In this document: positions 28,379 through 36,209 of the stretch, piece by piece
Position numbering within the stretch: position 1 is the stretch's first letter
Layout of the letters: the number at the start of each line of letters is the position of its first letter
Assembly: GCA_013112635.1 (NCBI GenBank)
Contig: JABFGF010000006.1
Span: forward strand, 124,001-188,000
DNA: 64,000 bases
Direction: 5' to 3'
Source of the DNA: Calditrichota bacterium
GTDB lineage: Bacteria > Calditrichota > Calditrichia > Calditrichales > J004
Notes under the pieces: model-generated
Databases searched by the model: none
What the model was told of the DNA's origin: nothing
The model's input: only the letters and a program-made list of their open reading frames with translations
Translations under genes and position numbers: made by a program

Positions 28379-28444
28379 AATACTTAATAACAATTATTTT
28401 GTATTGAATTCAGGTTTCATTGTGTTAATAAATGAGATAGAAAT

Positions 28445-28816
28445 ATGGTTGAAAACGAGATAGCAAAGAAAACGATTGGAATGGCAATAGAAGTTCACAA
28501 AGTGCTTGGTCCTGGATTGTTAGAATCTGCTTATAAGGAAAGTTTATTTTATAAATTAGATAAAGCCGGGTTAAAAGTTGAGAAGGAAAAACCCATGCCA
28601 CTTGCTTTTGAAGAAGTGAATCTTGATGTTGGATACAGGTTAGATTTATTAGTAGAAAATAAATTAGTAATTGAATTAAAAGCTGTTGAAAAATTAAATA
28701 ATGTACATTTAGCACAAGTTTTGACTTACTTAAAATTAGGACATTTCAAATTAGGTCTGCTAATAAATTTTAACGTCGCGCTTTTAAAAGATGGAATTAA
28801 AAGGGTTATCAATTAA
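28445..28816 (+). CDS. GxxExxY family protein (PDDEXK-like)
   Basis: This 123-residue protein has the name-giving motif GLLESAY near residue 25 and the nuclease-like pattern DVGYRLDLLVENKLVIELKA (Asp then Glu-x-Lys, about residues 60-80), which places it near the PD-(D/E)XK fold. The biochemical role of the family is unknown. The frame is intact. It is the only gene in a unit bounded by 40-bp inverted repeats and interrupts an otherwise coherent cluster, which suggests horizontal insertion. Confidence 0.87.
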   Translation: MVENEIAKKTIGMAIEVHKVLGPGLLESAYKESLFYKLDKAGLKVEKEKPMPLAFEEVNLDVGYRLDLLVENKLVIELKAVEKLNNVHLAQVLTYLKLGHFKLGLLINFNVALLKDGIKRVIN

Positions 28817-28824
28817 AGAATGTA

Positions 28825-28864
28825 CTTTGTGCACTTTGTGGAATCTTTGTGTACATGGTGGTAA
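28825..28864 (-). repeat. Right terminal inverted repeat of the GxxExxY cassette
   Basis: The reverse complement begins TTACCACCATGTACACAAAG and pairs with the left end at 28339-28378. It stops 11 bases before the start codon of the next gene (28876), so the insertion replaced or rebuilt that gene's leader. Confidence 0.7.
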
Positions 28865-28875
28865 AAGGAATAATT

Positions 28876-29670
28876 ATGTCAAAAAAATATACTATCTCGG
28901 ATGAACAAAAAAAAGAATTTGCCGGGATTTATCTTTTGGAATATATGATCAATACGCCATATTCGCCGCCTATATTTTTACAGGGAAATGATCAGGATCT
29001 GGAAACAGTTCTGGAATGGCTAATGGCCAATGGTTTGATTGAAATAAAAAGTGATGAGAATTATATCCCGACCCAAAAGGGACGCGATCATCTTAAGAAA
29101 TTTATGGCCAGGTATAGTGAATATCTAACCATGTTTGATATCTTTTGTGCGGTCGATCTTGAAAAAGGTGAATTTGCATTCGAAAGCTGGGAAGATTATG
29201 AAACGGATGAGGAATTTCACAAGTTTCTCGAAGATGAACGCTGGGATGACTTAAGAGTTGCCGTTGCTGAGTATAAAGGTATGAATGCGGTTGAAATTGT
29301 ATTTATGAATTTTATCAATGAACACCGTTTTGGACGTGATGCCTCCGGTTGGCAATTTGATTTACTCCTCGGATCGGTTTGGGATGAAATCCTTGTTATT
29401 TGTGAAGAATCAATCCAATGGCAGGAGCTTGGTTTTGAAGATGAGCAGGGCACAGTTCCTGCTGAATCAGTAGTTGAGGATATTATCACACAGGGCACAG
29501 AAATAATGCTGGATCTGTTGGGTGAACGTTCTGTTGAAGAGATTAATGGTAAAAGTACTGTAGTGGACGCCGTTTATTATGTGGACGAAGTAGAGCCACC
29601 TGAGTTTGATTCGGACCATTATAAAAACTATCTGGATCCAAAGTATAAAAGTAAAAACTGGAAAAACTAA
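28876..29670 (+). CDS. Acidic protein of the DUF350-PspA cluster, unknown function
   Basis: The start at ATG 28876 has AAGGA upstream; a frame extension to 28849 would run through the inverted repeat. The 264-residue protein is acidic. Residues 10-65 look like a winged-helix module (LEYMINTPYSPP, then VLEWLMANGLIEI and IPTQKGRDHL). The remainder is alpha/beta with conserved-looking WDEILVICEESIQWQELGF. No signal peptide or membrane helix is present, so it is cytoplasmic. It occupies the place of YjfK-type genes in related clusters, but I see no clear DUF2491 signature and leave it unassigned. Confidence 0.7.
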   Translation: MSKKYTISDEQKKEFAGIYLLEYMINTPYSPPIFLQGNDQDLETVLEWLMANGLIEIKSDENYIPTQKGRDHLKKFMARYSEYLTMFDIFCAVDLEKGEFAFESWEDYETDEEFHKFLEDERWDDLRVAVAEYKGMNAVEIVFMNFINEHRFGRDASGWQFDLLLGSVWDEILVICEESIQWQELGFEDEQGTVPAESVVEDIITQGTEIMLDLLGERSVEEINGKSTVVDAVYYVDEVEPPEFDSDHYKNYLDPKYKSKNWKN

Positions 29671-29690
29671 AATTCAGAGCGTTATCGTTA

Positions 29691-29748
29691 ACCTGAACTT
29701 GATTCAGCTTCATCAAATTAGGGATTCCGAAACAAGTTCGGAATGACG
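29691..29748. repeat. Double-hairpin intergenic element, copy 1
   Basis: Two adjacent palindromes are present. The first is a decayed CCTGAACTTGATTCAG; the second is a clean ATTCCGAAACAAGTTCGGAA followed by TGACG. The same architecture recurs at 31384-31449 and 38575-38634. It lies in the 110-base gap before the K+ channel gene. Confidence 0.6.
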
Positions 29749-29780
29749 ATTTATTTTATCCAAATAATTATATTTTTAAT

Positions 29781-30869
29781 ATGACTATATTTATAAAAAT
29801 TTTTAAAAAAATATTTGCCAACACAACCAATCAAAACGTGACTCGTGTTATTGGTTTTGCATTAATCCTAAACCTTGTTTTTGGTGTATTATACTATTTT
29901 GCTGAACGGGATGTCCAGCCGGAATTAACGTTTTTAGATTCCTTATGGTGGGCCATGGTAACAATGACCACAGTTGGATATGGAGATCATTTTGCGCAAA
30001 CTTTTACCGGGCGTTTTTTGATTTCATACCCATGTATGCTATTAGGAATTGGCATAATAGGATATCTTGTTGGTGTTGTTGCAGAGAATATGCTGGAACG
30101 CGGATCACGAAAGAGAAAAGGATTATTGGAGATAAAAATGACCAATCATATAATTGTATGTAATTATCCGGGCGATCAAAAAATCCTTCGCTTAAAAAAC
30201 GAGTTAAAACGGAGCCGGCGCTATAATGAAAGCGAATTTGTACTGATTACTGATAAAATAAACGAATTGCCAGAGGCTCTAATCGAACAAAAAATAAATT
30301 TTGTTAAGGGTGATCCTGTCCGGGAAGATATCTTAATAAAGGCCAATATTTTAGAATGTGCAGGAGTTTTTATTTTGGCCGAAGACACAGAAGACCCTGG
30401 TTCTGATACAAAAACTTTTGCCATCGGAACGCAAATAGAAATGATGGAACGAGAAGAAAAAAGGCCGATAAAAGTTGTTGTGGAAATGGTCAGCCAGAAT
30501 AATCTAAAAATGATGAAACGTTCTAAAGTGGATGCTATTGTCAGCGCCGATGGAATTATGGATGTTTTAATTGCCCAGGAATTTATGTATCCGGGCTTGC
30601 ATGATGTGTTTCATGAGATTTTAAGCAATGCATCCGGCAGCCAGTTTTATATTTTAGATACAGATTTAAGCGGTAGAATATTTGGGGATTTACAACGCAA
30701 AGCGATTGATTTTAATAAGCCTGTTCAGGTTGTGGGCTTAAACAGAAACGGTCAATCGATTATGAATCCTGAAAAAACATTTTCCATAGAAGAAAGAGAT
30801 AAATTGATTGTTTTAGCAAATTCACGGACAGATTTTGAGCATTTTGAAACAGAAGCTCTCTCTTCCTGA
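29781..30869 (+). CDS. RCK-domain potassium channel (Kch/MthK-like)
   Basis: This two-helix pore channel has the selectivity filter TVGYGD at residues 64-69 between the membrane helices (about 20-40 and 78-102). A TrkA_N/RCK domain follows (about 120-250, HIIVCNYPGDQ, then FVKGDPVREDIL), then an RCK_C-like module (about 270-350). The loss of the usual GxGxxG in the RCK site (NYPGDQ instead) suggests a ligand other than NAD. Its place next to DUF2170 and PspA genes suggests control of membrane potential during envelope stress; that is inference. Confidence 0.88.
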   Translation: MTIFIKIFKKIFANTTNQNVTRVIGFALILNLVFGVLYYFAERDVQPELTFLDSLWWAMVTMTTVGYGDHFAQTFTGRFLISYPCMLLGIGIIGYLVGVVAENMLERGSRKRKGLLEIKMTNHIIVCNYPGDQKILRLKNELKRSRRYNESEFVLITDKINELPEALIEQKINFVKGDPVREDILIKANILECAGVFILAEDTEDPGSDTKTFAIGTQIEMMEREEKRPIKVVVEMVSQNNLKMMKRSKVDAIVSADGIMDVLIAQEFMYPGLHDVFHEILSNASGSQFYILDTDLSGRIFGDLQRKAIDFNKPVQVVGLNRNGQSIMNPEKTFSIEERDKLIVLANSRTDFEHFETEALSS

Positions 30870-30965
30870 TTGCTGAAACCTGACAGCAAAATATAACGTA
30901 ATGAGAAAATCAAATTTTGAGTTTTGTTAAAATATAATGAAGAATAAAAAAAAGGAGAAACAAAG

Positions 30966-31376
30966 ATGAGTAATGTAAAAATCGCTTCAAGAAGAGAAGC
31001 CGATCTTGTACCTTTTCTTGAATTAAATGACTATGAGGTCGAGTCAATTGGTGACAATATTATCCGAGTTCAAAAAGAAGAAGAATTACCTGTTTATATA
31101 AGCATAAATAATGCTAATATGTATTTTGAGGTTGATCTTGGGAATGTAAGCTCTTTTGCCAGCCAGGATATGTATTTCCAGCTTTTAGATATGAACACAG
31201 AAGTTTTACCGGTTAGCTTTGGAATCAATAACAGCAATCCGGAAGATCCGAGATTGGTTTTAGTGGAAAGCCGCGAAACAGGCGATTTGAATGATCAGGA
31301 ACTTTTAGCTGTTTTTGATGCTTTGGAACTGGCCGTTGATAAAGCCGAAGGTTTGCTTTCCGGTTTTATGAAGTAA
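30966..31376 (+). CDS. DUF2170 protein (YjfI-like)
   Basis: This 136-residue acidic, cytoplasmic protein matches the DUF2170/YjfI family, which is encoded next to PspA homologues in Enterobacteria and elsewhere. Visible landmarks are LELNDYEVESIGDNIIRV, EDPRLVLVESRETGDL and the C-terminal LFDALEL-type helix (VFDALELAVDKAEGL). A strong AAAGGAG site precedes the ATG. The molecular role is unknown. The gene is 112 bases ahead of the pspA-like gene, with a double-hairpin repeat between them. Confidence 0.8.
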   Translation: MSNVKIASRREADLVPFLELNDYEVESIGDNIIRVQKEEELPVYISINNANMYFEVDLGNVSSFASQDMYFQLLDMNTEVLPVSFGINNSNPEDPRLVLVESRETGDLNDQELLAVFDALELAVDKAEGLLSGFMK

Positions 31377-31383
31377 TAGAACC

Positions 31384-31449
31384 CGTCATCCTGAATTCAA
31401 TTCAGGATCCAGTCCTTGAAAAGGATGCCGAAATAAATTCGGCATGACG
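31384..31449. repeat. Double-hairpin intergenic element, copy 2 (best preserved)
   Basis: The element is bounded by CGTCAT (31384) and ATGACG (to 31449). Inside are hairpin one, TCCTGAATTCAATTCAGGA, and hairpin two, GCCGAAATAAATTCGGC, joined by about 17 bases. It lies between the DUF2170 and pspA genes. No T tract follows either stem, so a simple terminator role is unlikely. Confidence 0.75.
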
Positions 31450-31487
31450 TTTCATTAAATAAAGAATATTAAAAGCAGGAGTAAAAA

Positions 31488-32177
31488 ATGAGTATTTTCA
31501 AAAGAATGTTTAAAATCGGCGAAGCAAAAGCCAATCAAATTGTTGATGGAATGGAAAAACCGGAATTGATGCTTGAACAAGCCATCAAAGACAAAGCCAA
31601 GCAAATTGGTGAAGCGAAGAAATCTGTCATGTCTGTGATTGCAACAGAGCGCCAGACAAAAGCTTTATTGTTGAAGGAACAAAATGAAAAAGCGAACTGG
31701 GAAGGCAAAGCTCAGCAAGCCCTAAAAGCAGGCAATGAAGAATTGGCCATAAAAGCATTAAACCGCTCCCAGGAACACGAATCTAAAACAACTAATTTAG
31801 AAGCGACCTGGAAAACACAAAAGGCCAGCGTTGACCAATTGAAAGTTGAAATTGTAAAAATGGAAGATGAACTGGCAGAGTTTAAACGCAATAAAGATTT
31901 TATTATTGCCCAATCGAAAACAGCAGAAGTTAAAAAACAGATTTACCAGGCCAAGGCTAAAATGTCTAATGATAAGAGCGCAGATGATTTAATGGCGCGT
32001 ATGACCGCAAAGGCCGAACGTGCAGGCTTTGAAGCTGATGCTGCTGAAGAAATGGCAGAATCGGTAACGGGTGATTCTTTGGAAAAAGAATTTTCAGCTT
32101 TGGGTACATCCAGCACTTCATCGGAAGTTACCGCTAAGCTTGAAGCAATGAAAAAACAATTAGGAACTGGGAAATAA
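31488..32177 (+). CDS. PspA/IM30 family membrane-stress protein (YjfJ-like)
   Basis: This 229-residue, almost wholly helical protein has the PspA start SIFKRMFKIGEAKANQIVD and PELMLEQAIKD. Long coiled coils run over about 25-140 and 150-190. PspA proteins form ESCRT-III-like rods on stressed inner membranes. The absence of pspB, pspC and pspF and the presence of DUF2170 and DUF350 genes point to the YjfJ subfamily. An AGGAG site precedes the ATG. Confidence 0.9.
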   Translation: MSIFKRMFKIGEAKANQIVDGMEKPELMLEQAIKDKAKQIGEAKKSVMSVIATERQTKALLLKEQNEKANWEGKAQQALKAGNEELAIKALNRSQEHESKTTNLEATWKTQKASVDQLKVEIVKMEDELAEFKRNKDFIIAQSKTAEVKKQIYQAKAKMSNDKSADDLMARMTAKAERAGFEADAAEEMAESVTGDSLEKEFSALGTSSTSSEVTAKLEAMKKQLGTGK

Positions 32178-32321
32178 TTAAGAAGAAAGAAAAAAGATTA
32201 AAGATAAAAGAAAGAACGAGGTTAATGATTTAGTTTATCAACTTCTAAAGTACAGTGTTTTTAGTTTTTCTTTTTTGCGTCTTTAATCTTGCTTCTTTAA
32301 TCTTTTCTTGAAAGAAAATAA

Positions 32322-32672
32322 ATGAATTCACCTTTAGGCCGGCACATGCTGCTGGAGCTATATCAATGTCCGGATAATATTCTGGATTCAATTCCTGCAA
32401 TTGAAAAAAATCTTTTAGACATTGTTGATAAAATAAATGCCACATTTGTAAGTAAATCATTTCATCATTTTTCACCACACGGTGTTAGCGGTGTTGTTGT
32501 GATTGCAGAAAGCCATATCACCATTCACAGCTGGCCGGAACATAATTATGCCGCTATTGATGTTTTTACATGCGATGAGTCGATTGACTATAAACTTGTG
32601 GAAGATTTGATGGTTGAGAAATTCAAATCAAAGAAGCACCAGGCTCAAACAATAAAAAGAGGTGAAGTTTAA
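32322..32672 (+). CDS. speD: S-adenosylmethionine decarboxylase proenzyme
   Basis: This 116-residue prokaryotic AdoMetDC makes decarboxylated AdoMet, the aminopropyl donor for SpeE. Self-cleavage is expected between Glu and Ser in VVVIAESHITIHSWPE (about residues 58-73), producing the pyruvoyl group on that Ser. The leader between pspA and speD (32178-32321) is a purine-rich stretch followed by its near-complement (AAAGATTAAAGAT and ATCTTTAATC-type units), which could fold back on itself. The gene overlaps the next one by a single base (TAATG). Confidence 0.93.
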   Translation: MNSPLGRHMLLELYQCPDNILDSIPAIEKNLLDIVDKINATFVSKSFHHFSPHGVSGVVVIAESHITIHSWPEHNYAAIDVFTCDESIDYKLVEDLMVEKFKSKKHQAQTIKRGEV

Positions 32673-32866
32673 TGGAAACTAATCAAAACCCGCAAAAGAA
32701 AAATTCGAACAAAGATCTCGCCCGGGGAATGGGAATCGGAATAGCAATTGGTGCCGGGATTGGTGTCGCATTGGGAAATCTTGCACTTGGTATTGGAGTT
32801 GGTGTAGCCATAGGCGCAGCAATAGGATTATCGAGATCACAAAAGAATAAAGATAAATCTGAATAA
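32672..32866 (+). CDS. Small glycine-zipper membrane peptide
   Basis: This 64-residue protein has a charged N terminus (about 20 residues), a hydrophobic Gly/Ala/Ile/Val segment with GxxxG spacing (GIGIAIGAGIGVALG, GIGVGVAIGAAIGL) and a charged tail. The pattern fits a glycine-zipper transmembrane hairpin. Its ATG shares a base with the speD stop, so the two are translationally coupled, which supports it being real. The function is unknown; a membrane partner or pore-like oligomer is possible. Confidence 0.7.
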   Translation: METNQNPQKKNSNKDLARGMGIGIAIGAGIGVALGNLALGIGVGVAIGAAIGLSRSQKNKDKSE

Positions 32867-32897
32867 TTGTTCTTATTCCCATTAAGTGGAAAAATAT

Positions 32898-33317
32898 ATG
32901 AGTAAATCTGGGATTGAGTTAAATAAAATTGTAGAAGAAATCAATTCCGAAATACCAATCCTTAGACAGCGCATAGAAAATACCCTGAATGCAGATTCTG
33001 AAATAGCCAGTCAAGGCCTACTCGAAGTACTAAAATTTTTATTTCTTATTTCACACACAAATCAAAAACTTACACCTTCTCAAAAAGTAGATTTAGTTTG
33101 GCACGAACTCATTCTTTGCACAAAAATGTATGATCAAATTTGCAAAACGCATTTCGATCGATTTATTCATCATCACCCCGGTGGCAAAGATGAAGAAAAC
33201 CGACAGCAATTCAAAAACACCCTAAAGGCATACAACGAATATTTTGGGGAGCCGCCATATTTTTTCTGGGGAACTGATAACAATTTCGAAAACTGTGGCT
33301 CTTGTGAAGCAGTTTGA
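32898..33317 (+). CDS. GRDP-like (glycine-rich-domain-containing-protein-like) protein
   Basis: This 139-residue cytoplasmic protein carries DLVWHELILCTKMYDQICKT (about residues 68-87) and FDRFIHHHPGG, the WH...HH pattern of the GRDP-like family (PF07173), known from plants and bacteria without a defined activity. It ends in NCGSCEAV, a CxxC-like tail. I prefer ATG 32898 to GTG 32886; neither has a strong ribosome site. The gene pairs with a Cys-tailed protein downstream. Confidence 0.65.
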   Translation: MSKSGIELNKIVEEINSEIPILRQRIENTLNADSEIASQGLLEVLKFLFLISHTNQKLTPSQKVDLVWHELILCTKMYDQICKTHFDRFIHHHPGGKDEENRQQFKNTLKAYNEYFGEPPYFFWGTDNNFENCGSCEAV

Positions 33318-33482
33318 CAATACTTCAAAAATCGTTAATCATCAGTCGACACTCGTAAATCAAAAGTTTTATAAGTATTAATCTGACATGATTGTTGAGT
33401 GGTGAATGCAGAATGTTGATTTTAGAAGTTAAAACAGATTTAACTATTTTAATGAAATTTCTTAAAAACATTTGGAGGAAAT

Positions 33483-34553
33483 ATGATATTATCCGGAACA
33501 ATGACAATTGATCCAAGCCAATTAACAAACATTGAAGCCAAAAAACCGACAAAAGTTTTTGGAAAACTTTTATATAAACTCACTCTCGGAACTTTGTCAG
33601 AAAAAGAAGAAGTGGAATCTTTTACGGCCATTTCTATTTTGCAGGAAATAAACAGGGTTTTTGTTTCAATGGGGATCAATAATATTGTACGGATTTCCAA
33701 GGACGGGATTGATTTTTACCTCGATACCGAAGGTAAAAAAGATGACCTAAAAGAGGCCATGGATAATTTTTCCCTCGATATGAATAATATTGAATCGGAG
33801 CTTTTTAATCAACTTATCCTGGTTTTGGAGCACGAAGAAGAAGAGATAAAATACCTGATCGAAATTAAAATAAACCGCACGCACGCAGTGGCCGATTTCC
33901 CAATTGAGATCGCAATTGACGGACTGATGGCAAAATTTAATTCAAAGAATGAAGATCCGAAAAGTGCTTTAAATGAAGTCTTTAAAAACCAGCAGAGCTA
34001 TGATTCATTTGTTGAAGGACAAAAAGCAAGCTTTAACCGCTTCATTGACAAGTTGGATATGGAAACCCGCAAGTTTATCAAGGTTGATCAAATAAATGTG
34101 ACTTCCAAACCAAGTATAATCCGCCCTAATCAAAAAATTAAAAATGTAAAAGAAATTCAGCATAACCATGATGGCAGACCCGTTCATTATGGCTATTATG
34201 GTTATGACGATTATTATCTTTATTCCTGGTATTGGGCGGAATCGATGCATATGCATAATATCCATTGTCATGATGTAATGATTGTCGATGCGGCAGGAGA
34301 TGCTGTTCTTGATGTTGGTGAAGAAGGTTTTATGGCCGGGGAAGAAGCCGCACTAAATCCCGATGAGGATTTTTCAGTACCTGAAGGGGAAGATGTTGAG
34401 GTTATTGGTGGCAATGAATTTATTGATGAATCGGAAGTTGATACAAGCAGTTCATCTGATGGAGATTCCTGGTTTGGTGATTCATCAGGTGGTGATTTTG
34501 ATAGTGGCAGTGATGCGTCTTGTTCTTCTTGCAGTTCTTGTGGCGGAGACTGA
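33483..34553 (+). CDS. Acidic protein with His/Tyr-rich segment and Cys-Ser tail
   Basis: The 356 residues divide into an alpha/beta N-terminal part (about 15-130), a helical part (about 140-210), a His/Tyr/Trp-rich segment (about 220-265: YGYYGYDDYYLYSWYWAES, MHMHNIHCHD) and an acidic Ser/Gly tail ending CSSCSSCGGD. No signal peptide or clear membrane helix is visible. The tail composition recalls low-complexity Cys/Gly tails on other proteins encoded beside GRDP-like genes. The His and Cys clusters could bind metal. A GGAGG site lies four bases before the ATG. I do not recognise a family. Confidence 0.65.
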   Translation: MILSGTMTIDPSQLTNIEAKKPTKVFGKLLYKLTLGTLSEKEEVESFTAISILQEINRVFVSMGINNIVRISKDGIDFYLDTEGKKDDLKEAMDNFSLDMNNIESELFNQLILVLEHEEEEIKYLIEIKINRTHAVADFPIEIAIDGLMAKFNSKNEDPKSALNEVFKNQQSYDSFVEGQKASFNRFIDKLDMETRKFIKVDQINVTSKPSIIRPNQKIKNVKEIQHNHDGRPVHYGYYGYDDYYLYSWYWAESMHMHNIHCHDVMIVDAAGDAVLDVGEEGFMAGEEAALNPDEDFSVPEGEDVEVIGGNEFIDESEVDTSSSSDGDSWFGDSSGGDFDSGSDASCSSCSSCGGD

Positions 34554-34579
34554 GAAGGTGTTAAATTTTTAAATAAAAA

Positions 34580-34945
34580 TTAGCAATTCTCATTTTTAAT
34601 TGTTTTTAGTAATTTTTCAATCTGTGTGTCTTTCCATCTTTTGGCAAGTTTAAAAAGGCTATATATTGTCCAAATAGCACTGAAAATAAAAATTATCGTA
34701 AAAGAAGCATTCCAAAAATCTCCTGTTTGTCCGAATTTATCAGCAAAGTTTGCTGTTAACAAAGTTCCCAAAACACTCACACAGAGTGCAAAAGGAGTTA
34801 ACCACGCTTTTCGAAGACCAATAATAGGTATAAATTCATTAAGATTATTCTTTAATTTATCTTCAGTTGTTGTAATGATAATTTGACCTAAGTTTGAAAT
34901 GTGTTCTATGTCCCCTTTAGAGATAGTTGGTTTAAAATCAGCCAT
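34580..34945 (-). CDS. Small membrane protein of unknown function
   Basis: This 121-residue protein has a soluble N-terminal half and two membrane helices (about 48-66, LTPFALCVSVLGTLL, and 80-100, FTIIFIFSAIWTIYSLF), then a basic Lys-rich C terminus. Its start overlaps the end of the upstream gene (35327 to 34938) by eight bases, so the two form one transcript. No family is recognised. It opposes the flanking plus-strand cluster and marks the start of an accessory region. Confidence 0.6.
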   Translation of the reverse strand: MADFKPTISKGDIEHISNLGQIIITTTEDKLKNNLNEFIPIIGLRKAWLTPFALCVSVLGTLLTANFADKFGQTGDFWNASFTIIFIFSAIWTIYSLFKLAKRWKDTQIEKLLKTIKNENC

Positions 34946-35327
34946 TTTTTTCCCCTTGTCTTATCAAATAGAATGAAAGGTTAATATTAGATGGGGTATT
35001 AGATTGATTATAGGACTTATCAAATTTTAGAAAAACTTTTGAGTAATCACTCTTCCATAAAGGAACTGGTTCTATTGTATATCCTTTTTCATTTATTTTA
35101 ATATTTACTAGCCGAAATATTATTATTTCTGGTGTATCATCTTCGAATGAAACTTCCCATCGTTTCTTGGGATCATTTTGATCTGAAATATGCTCGATAA
35201 CCATTGTAAGTTCTTCACCATCAACATTTAGTTCTAGCTTTATAGGCTCTTCAGTCAACGGAGAGAATGAAACTGAGTCGATTAGTTCCGCATCTCCAAT
35301 ACTTATTTTTGTTATTGAATTAGGCAT
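34938..35327 (-). CDS. Small beta-rich protein of unknown function
   Basis: This 129-residue soluble protein of predicted beta-strand character (KLELNVDGEELTMVIEHI, IIIFRLVNIKINEKGY) has no signal peptide and no recognisable motif. GGAGG is well placed before the ATG, which supports it. It is the first gene of a two-gene unit with the small membrane protein that follows. Such a pair could be an accessory defence or stress module, but nothing in the sequence proves that. Confidence 0.6.
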   Translation of the reverse strand: MPNSITKISIGDAELIDSVSFSPLTEEPIKLELNVDGEELTMVIEHISDQNDPKKRWEVSFEDDTPEIIIFRLVNIKINEKGYTIEPVPLWKSDYSKVFLKFDKSYNQSNTPSNINLSFYLIRQGEKNG

Positions 35328-35497
35328 TCATCCTCCAATAGGTATATTCTAAATATGCAGTAAATATAAAGCATCATCTAATTACGTTATGAATATATTG
35401 TAATAATTAAGGATAAACAAAAAGAAATTAGCATTGAGCATTAATACAAACAGGTTTTTTTATATACAATTTGGCCAGTGAAGAACTTGAAATATAA

Positions 35498-36121
35498 CTA
35501 AACCTTCCCATCAACCTTCAAAACTTCCCTTACATTTTGATCTCCGGTACGGGTTTCCCATTTTTTAACAGGCGTGCGCCAATCGGGGCCATAATGGCAT
35601 TCTAAATAACCCTCATAATCTTTAGGCACAGAATATTCTTTACCATCAAAAGGAATCGTTCCCAGGTTGTCATAAAAAGTTTTAGGCACCGATTTTAAAA
35701 CAGGGTTTCGCACATCGATGGTCCAGTAATATTCGTCATCGATTTCGCGTTTTAAAAAAATATCAAGTTGCATGCTCCCCTTAAAAAGCAGCCATTTGTA
35801 ATTATGGATTTTAATAATCCTGATTTGCCCTTTTTTAAAAGGCCCGGCATCTTGTTTATAGTGGCGCACACTTACACGGAGACGGCTAAAAAGGTTAAGC
35901 TTCCATAATTTTGAGAGAAGGCGTTTTTCATTCTTATCGGTGACAGTTACATCCATATCCGTATCCCAAGGCAGCAAACGATTCTCGCGGACAACACCTA
36001 AAAGTGTGCCGGCTTCAAGCAGATAAGGAATATTATTTTTTTCTAAAAAATTGGAGACTTTTTTAAGCATCTTTAACGCGATGACTAAATCTTTGCCTTC
36101 AAGTTTTGTAACACCAGCCAT
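35498..36121 (-). CDS. LicD-family nucleotidyltransferase-fold protein
   Basis: This 207-residue protein has the LicD signature AGTLLGVVRENRLLPWDTDM (about residues 37-56), in which the WDxDMD aspartates bind metal. LicD-type enzymes add phosphocholine or other phospho-groups to surface glycans. It is short for the family but has the expected late HYGPDW motif, which LicD proteins use near the C terminus. It follows the CDP-glycerol transferase-like gene on the same strand, 88 bases away, so both may modify a surface polysaccharide. Confidence 0.8.
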   Translation of the reverse strand: MAGVTKLEGKDLVIALKMLKKVSNFLEKNNIPYLLEAGTLLGVVRENRLLPWDTDMDVTVTDKNEKRLLSKLWKLNLFSRLRVSVRHYKQDAGPFKKGQIRIIKIHNYKWLLFKGSMQLDIFLKREIDDEYYWTIDVRNPVLKSVPKTFYDNLGTIPFDGKEYSVPKDYEGYLECHYGPDWRTPVKKWETRTGDQNVREVLKVDGKV

Positions 36122-36175
36122 ATATGTTTTACCTTTCCTACCATTTATTTAGAAAATGGTTTTAAATTCTCAGCG

Positions 36176-36195
36176 CTCTCTGTGTCTCAGTGGTA
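36176..36195. repeat. Solo copy of the GxxExxY-cassette end sequence
   Basis: CTCTCTGTGTCTCAGTGGTA is close to the reverse complement of the outer 20 bases of the left TIR at 28339-28378. It lies alone in the gap between the two glycan-modification genes, with no partner repeat within 1 kb. It may be an excision scar or a solo TIR. Confidence 0.45.
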
Positions 36196-36209
36196 CTAAA
36201 TTTTCAACT

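Larger units (their letters stand above)
28339..28864. mobile_element. TIR-flanked GxxExxY cassette (526 bp)
   Basis: A GxxExxY gene is bracketed by 40-base inverted repeats that match at 33 of 40 positions by my count. Both ends read TTACCAC from the outside and contain repeated CCACAAAG or ACACAAAG units. I see no convincing target-site duplication and no transposase, so movement would depend on another factor. The unit lies between two genes of a polyamine-PspA cluster. A lone copy of the end sequence lies at 36176-36195. Confidence 0.6.
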
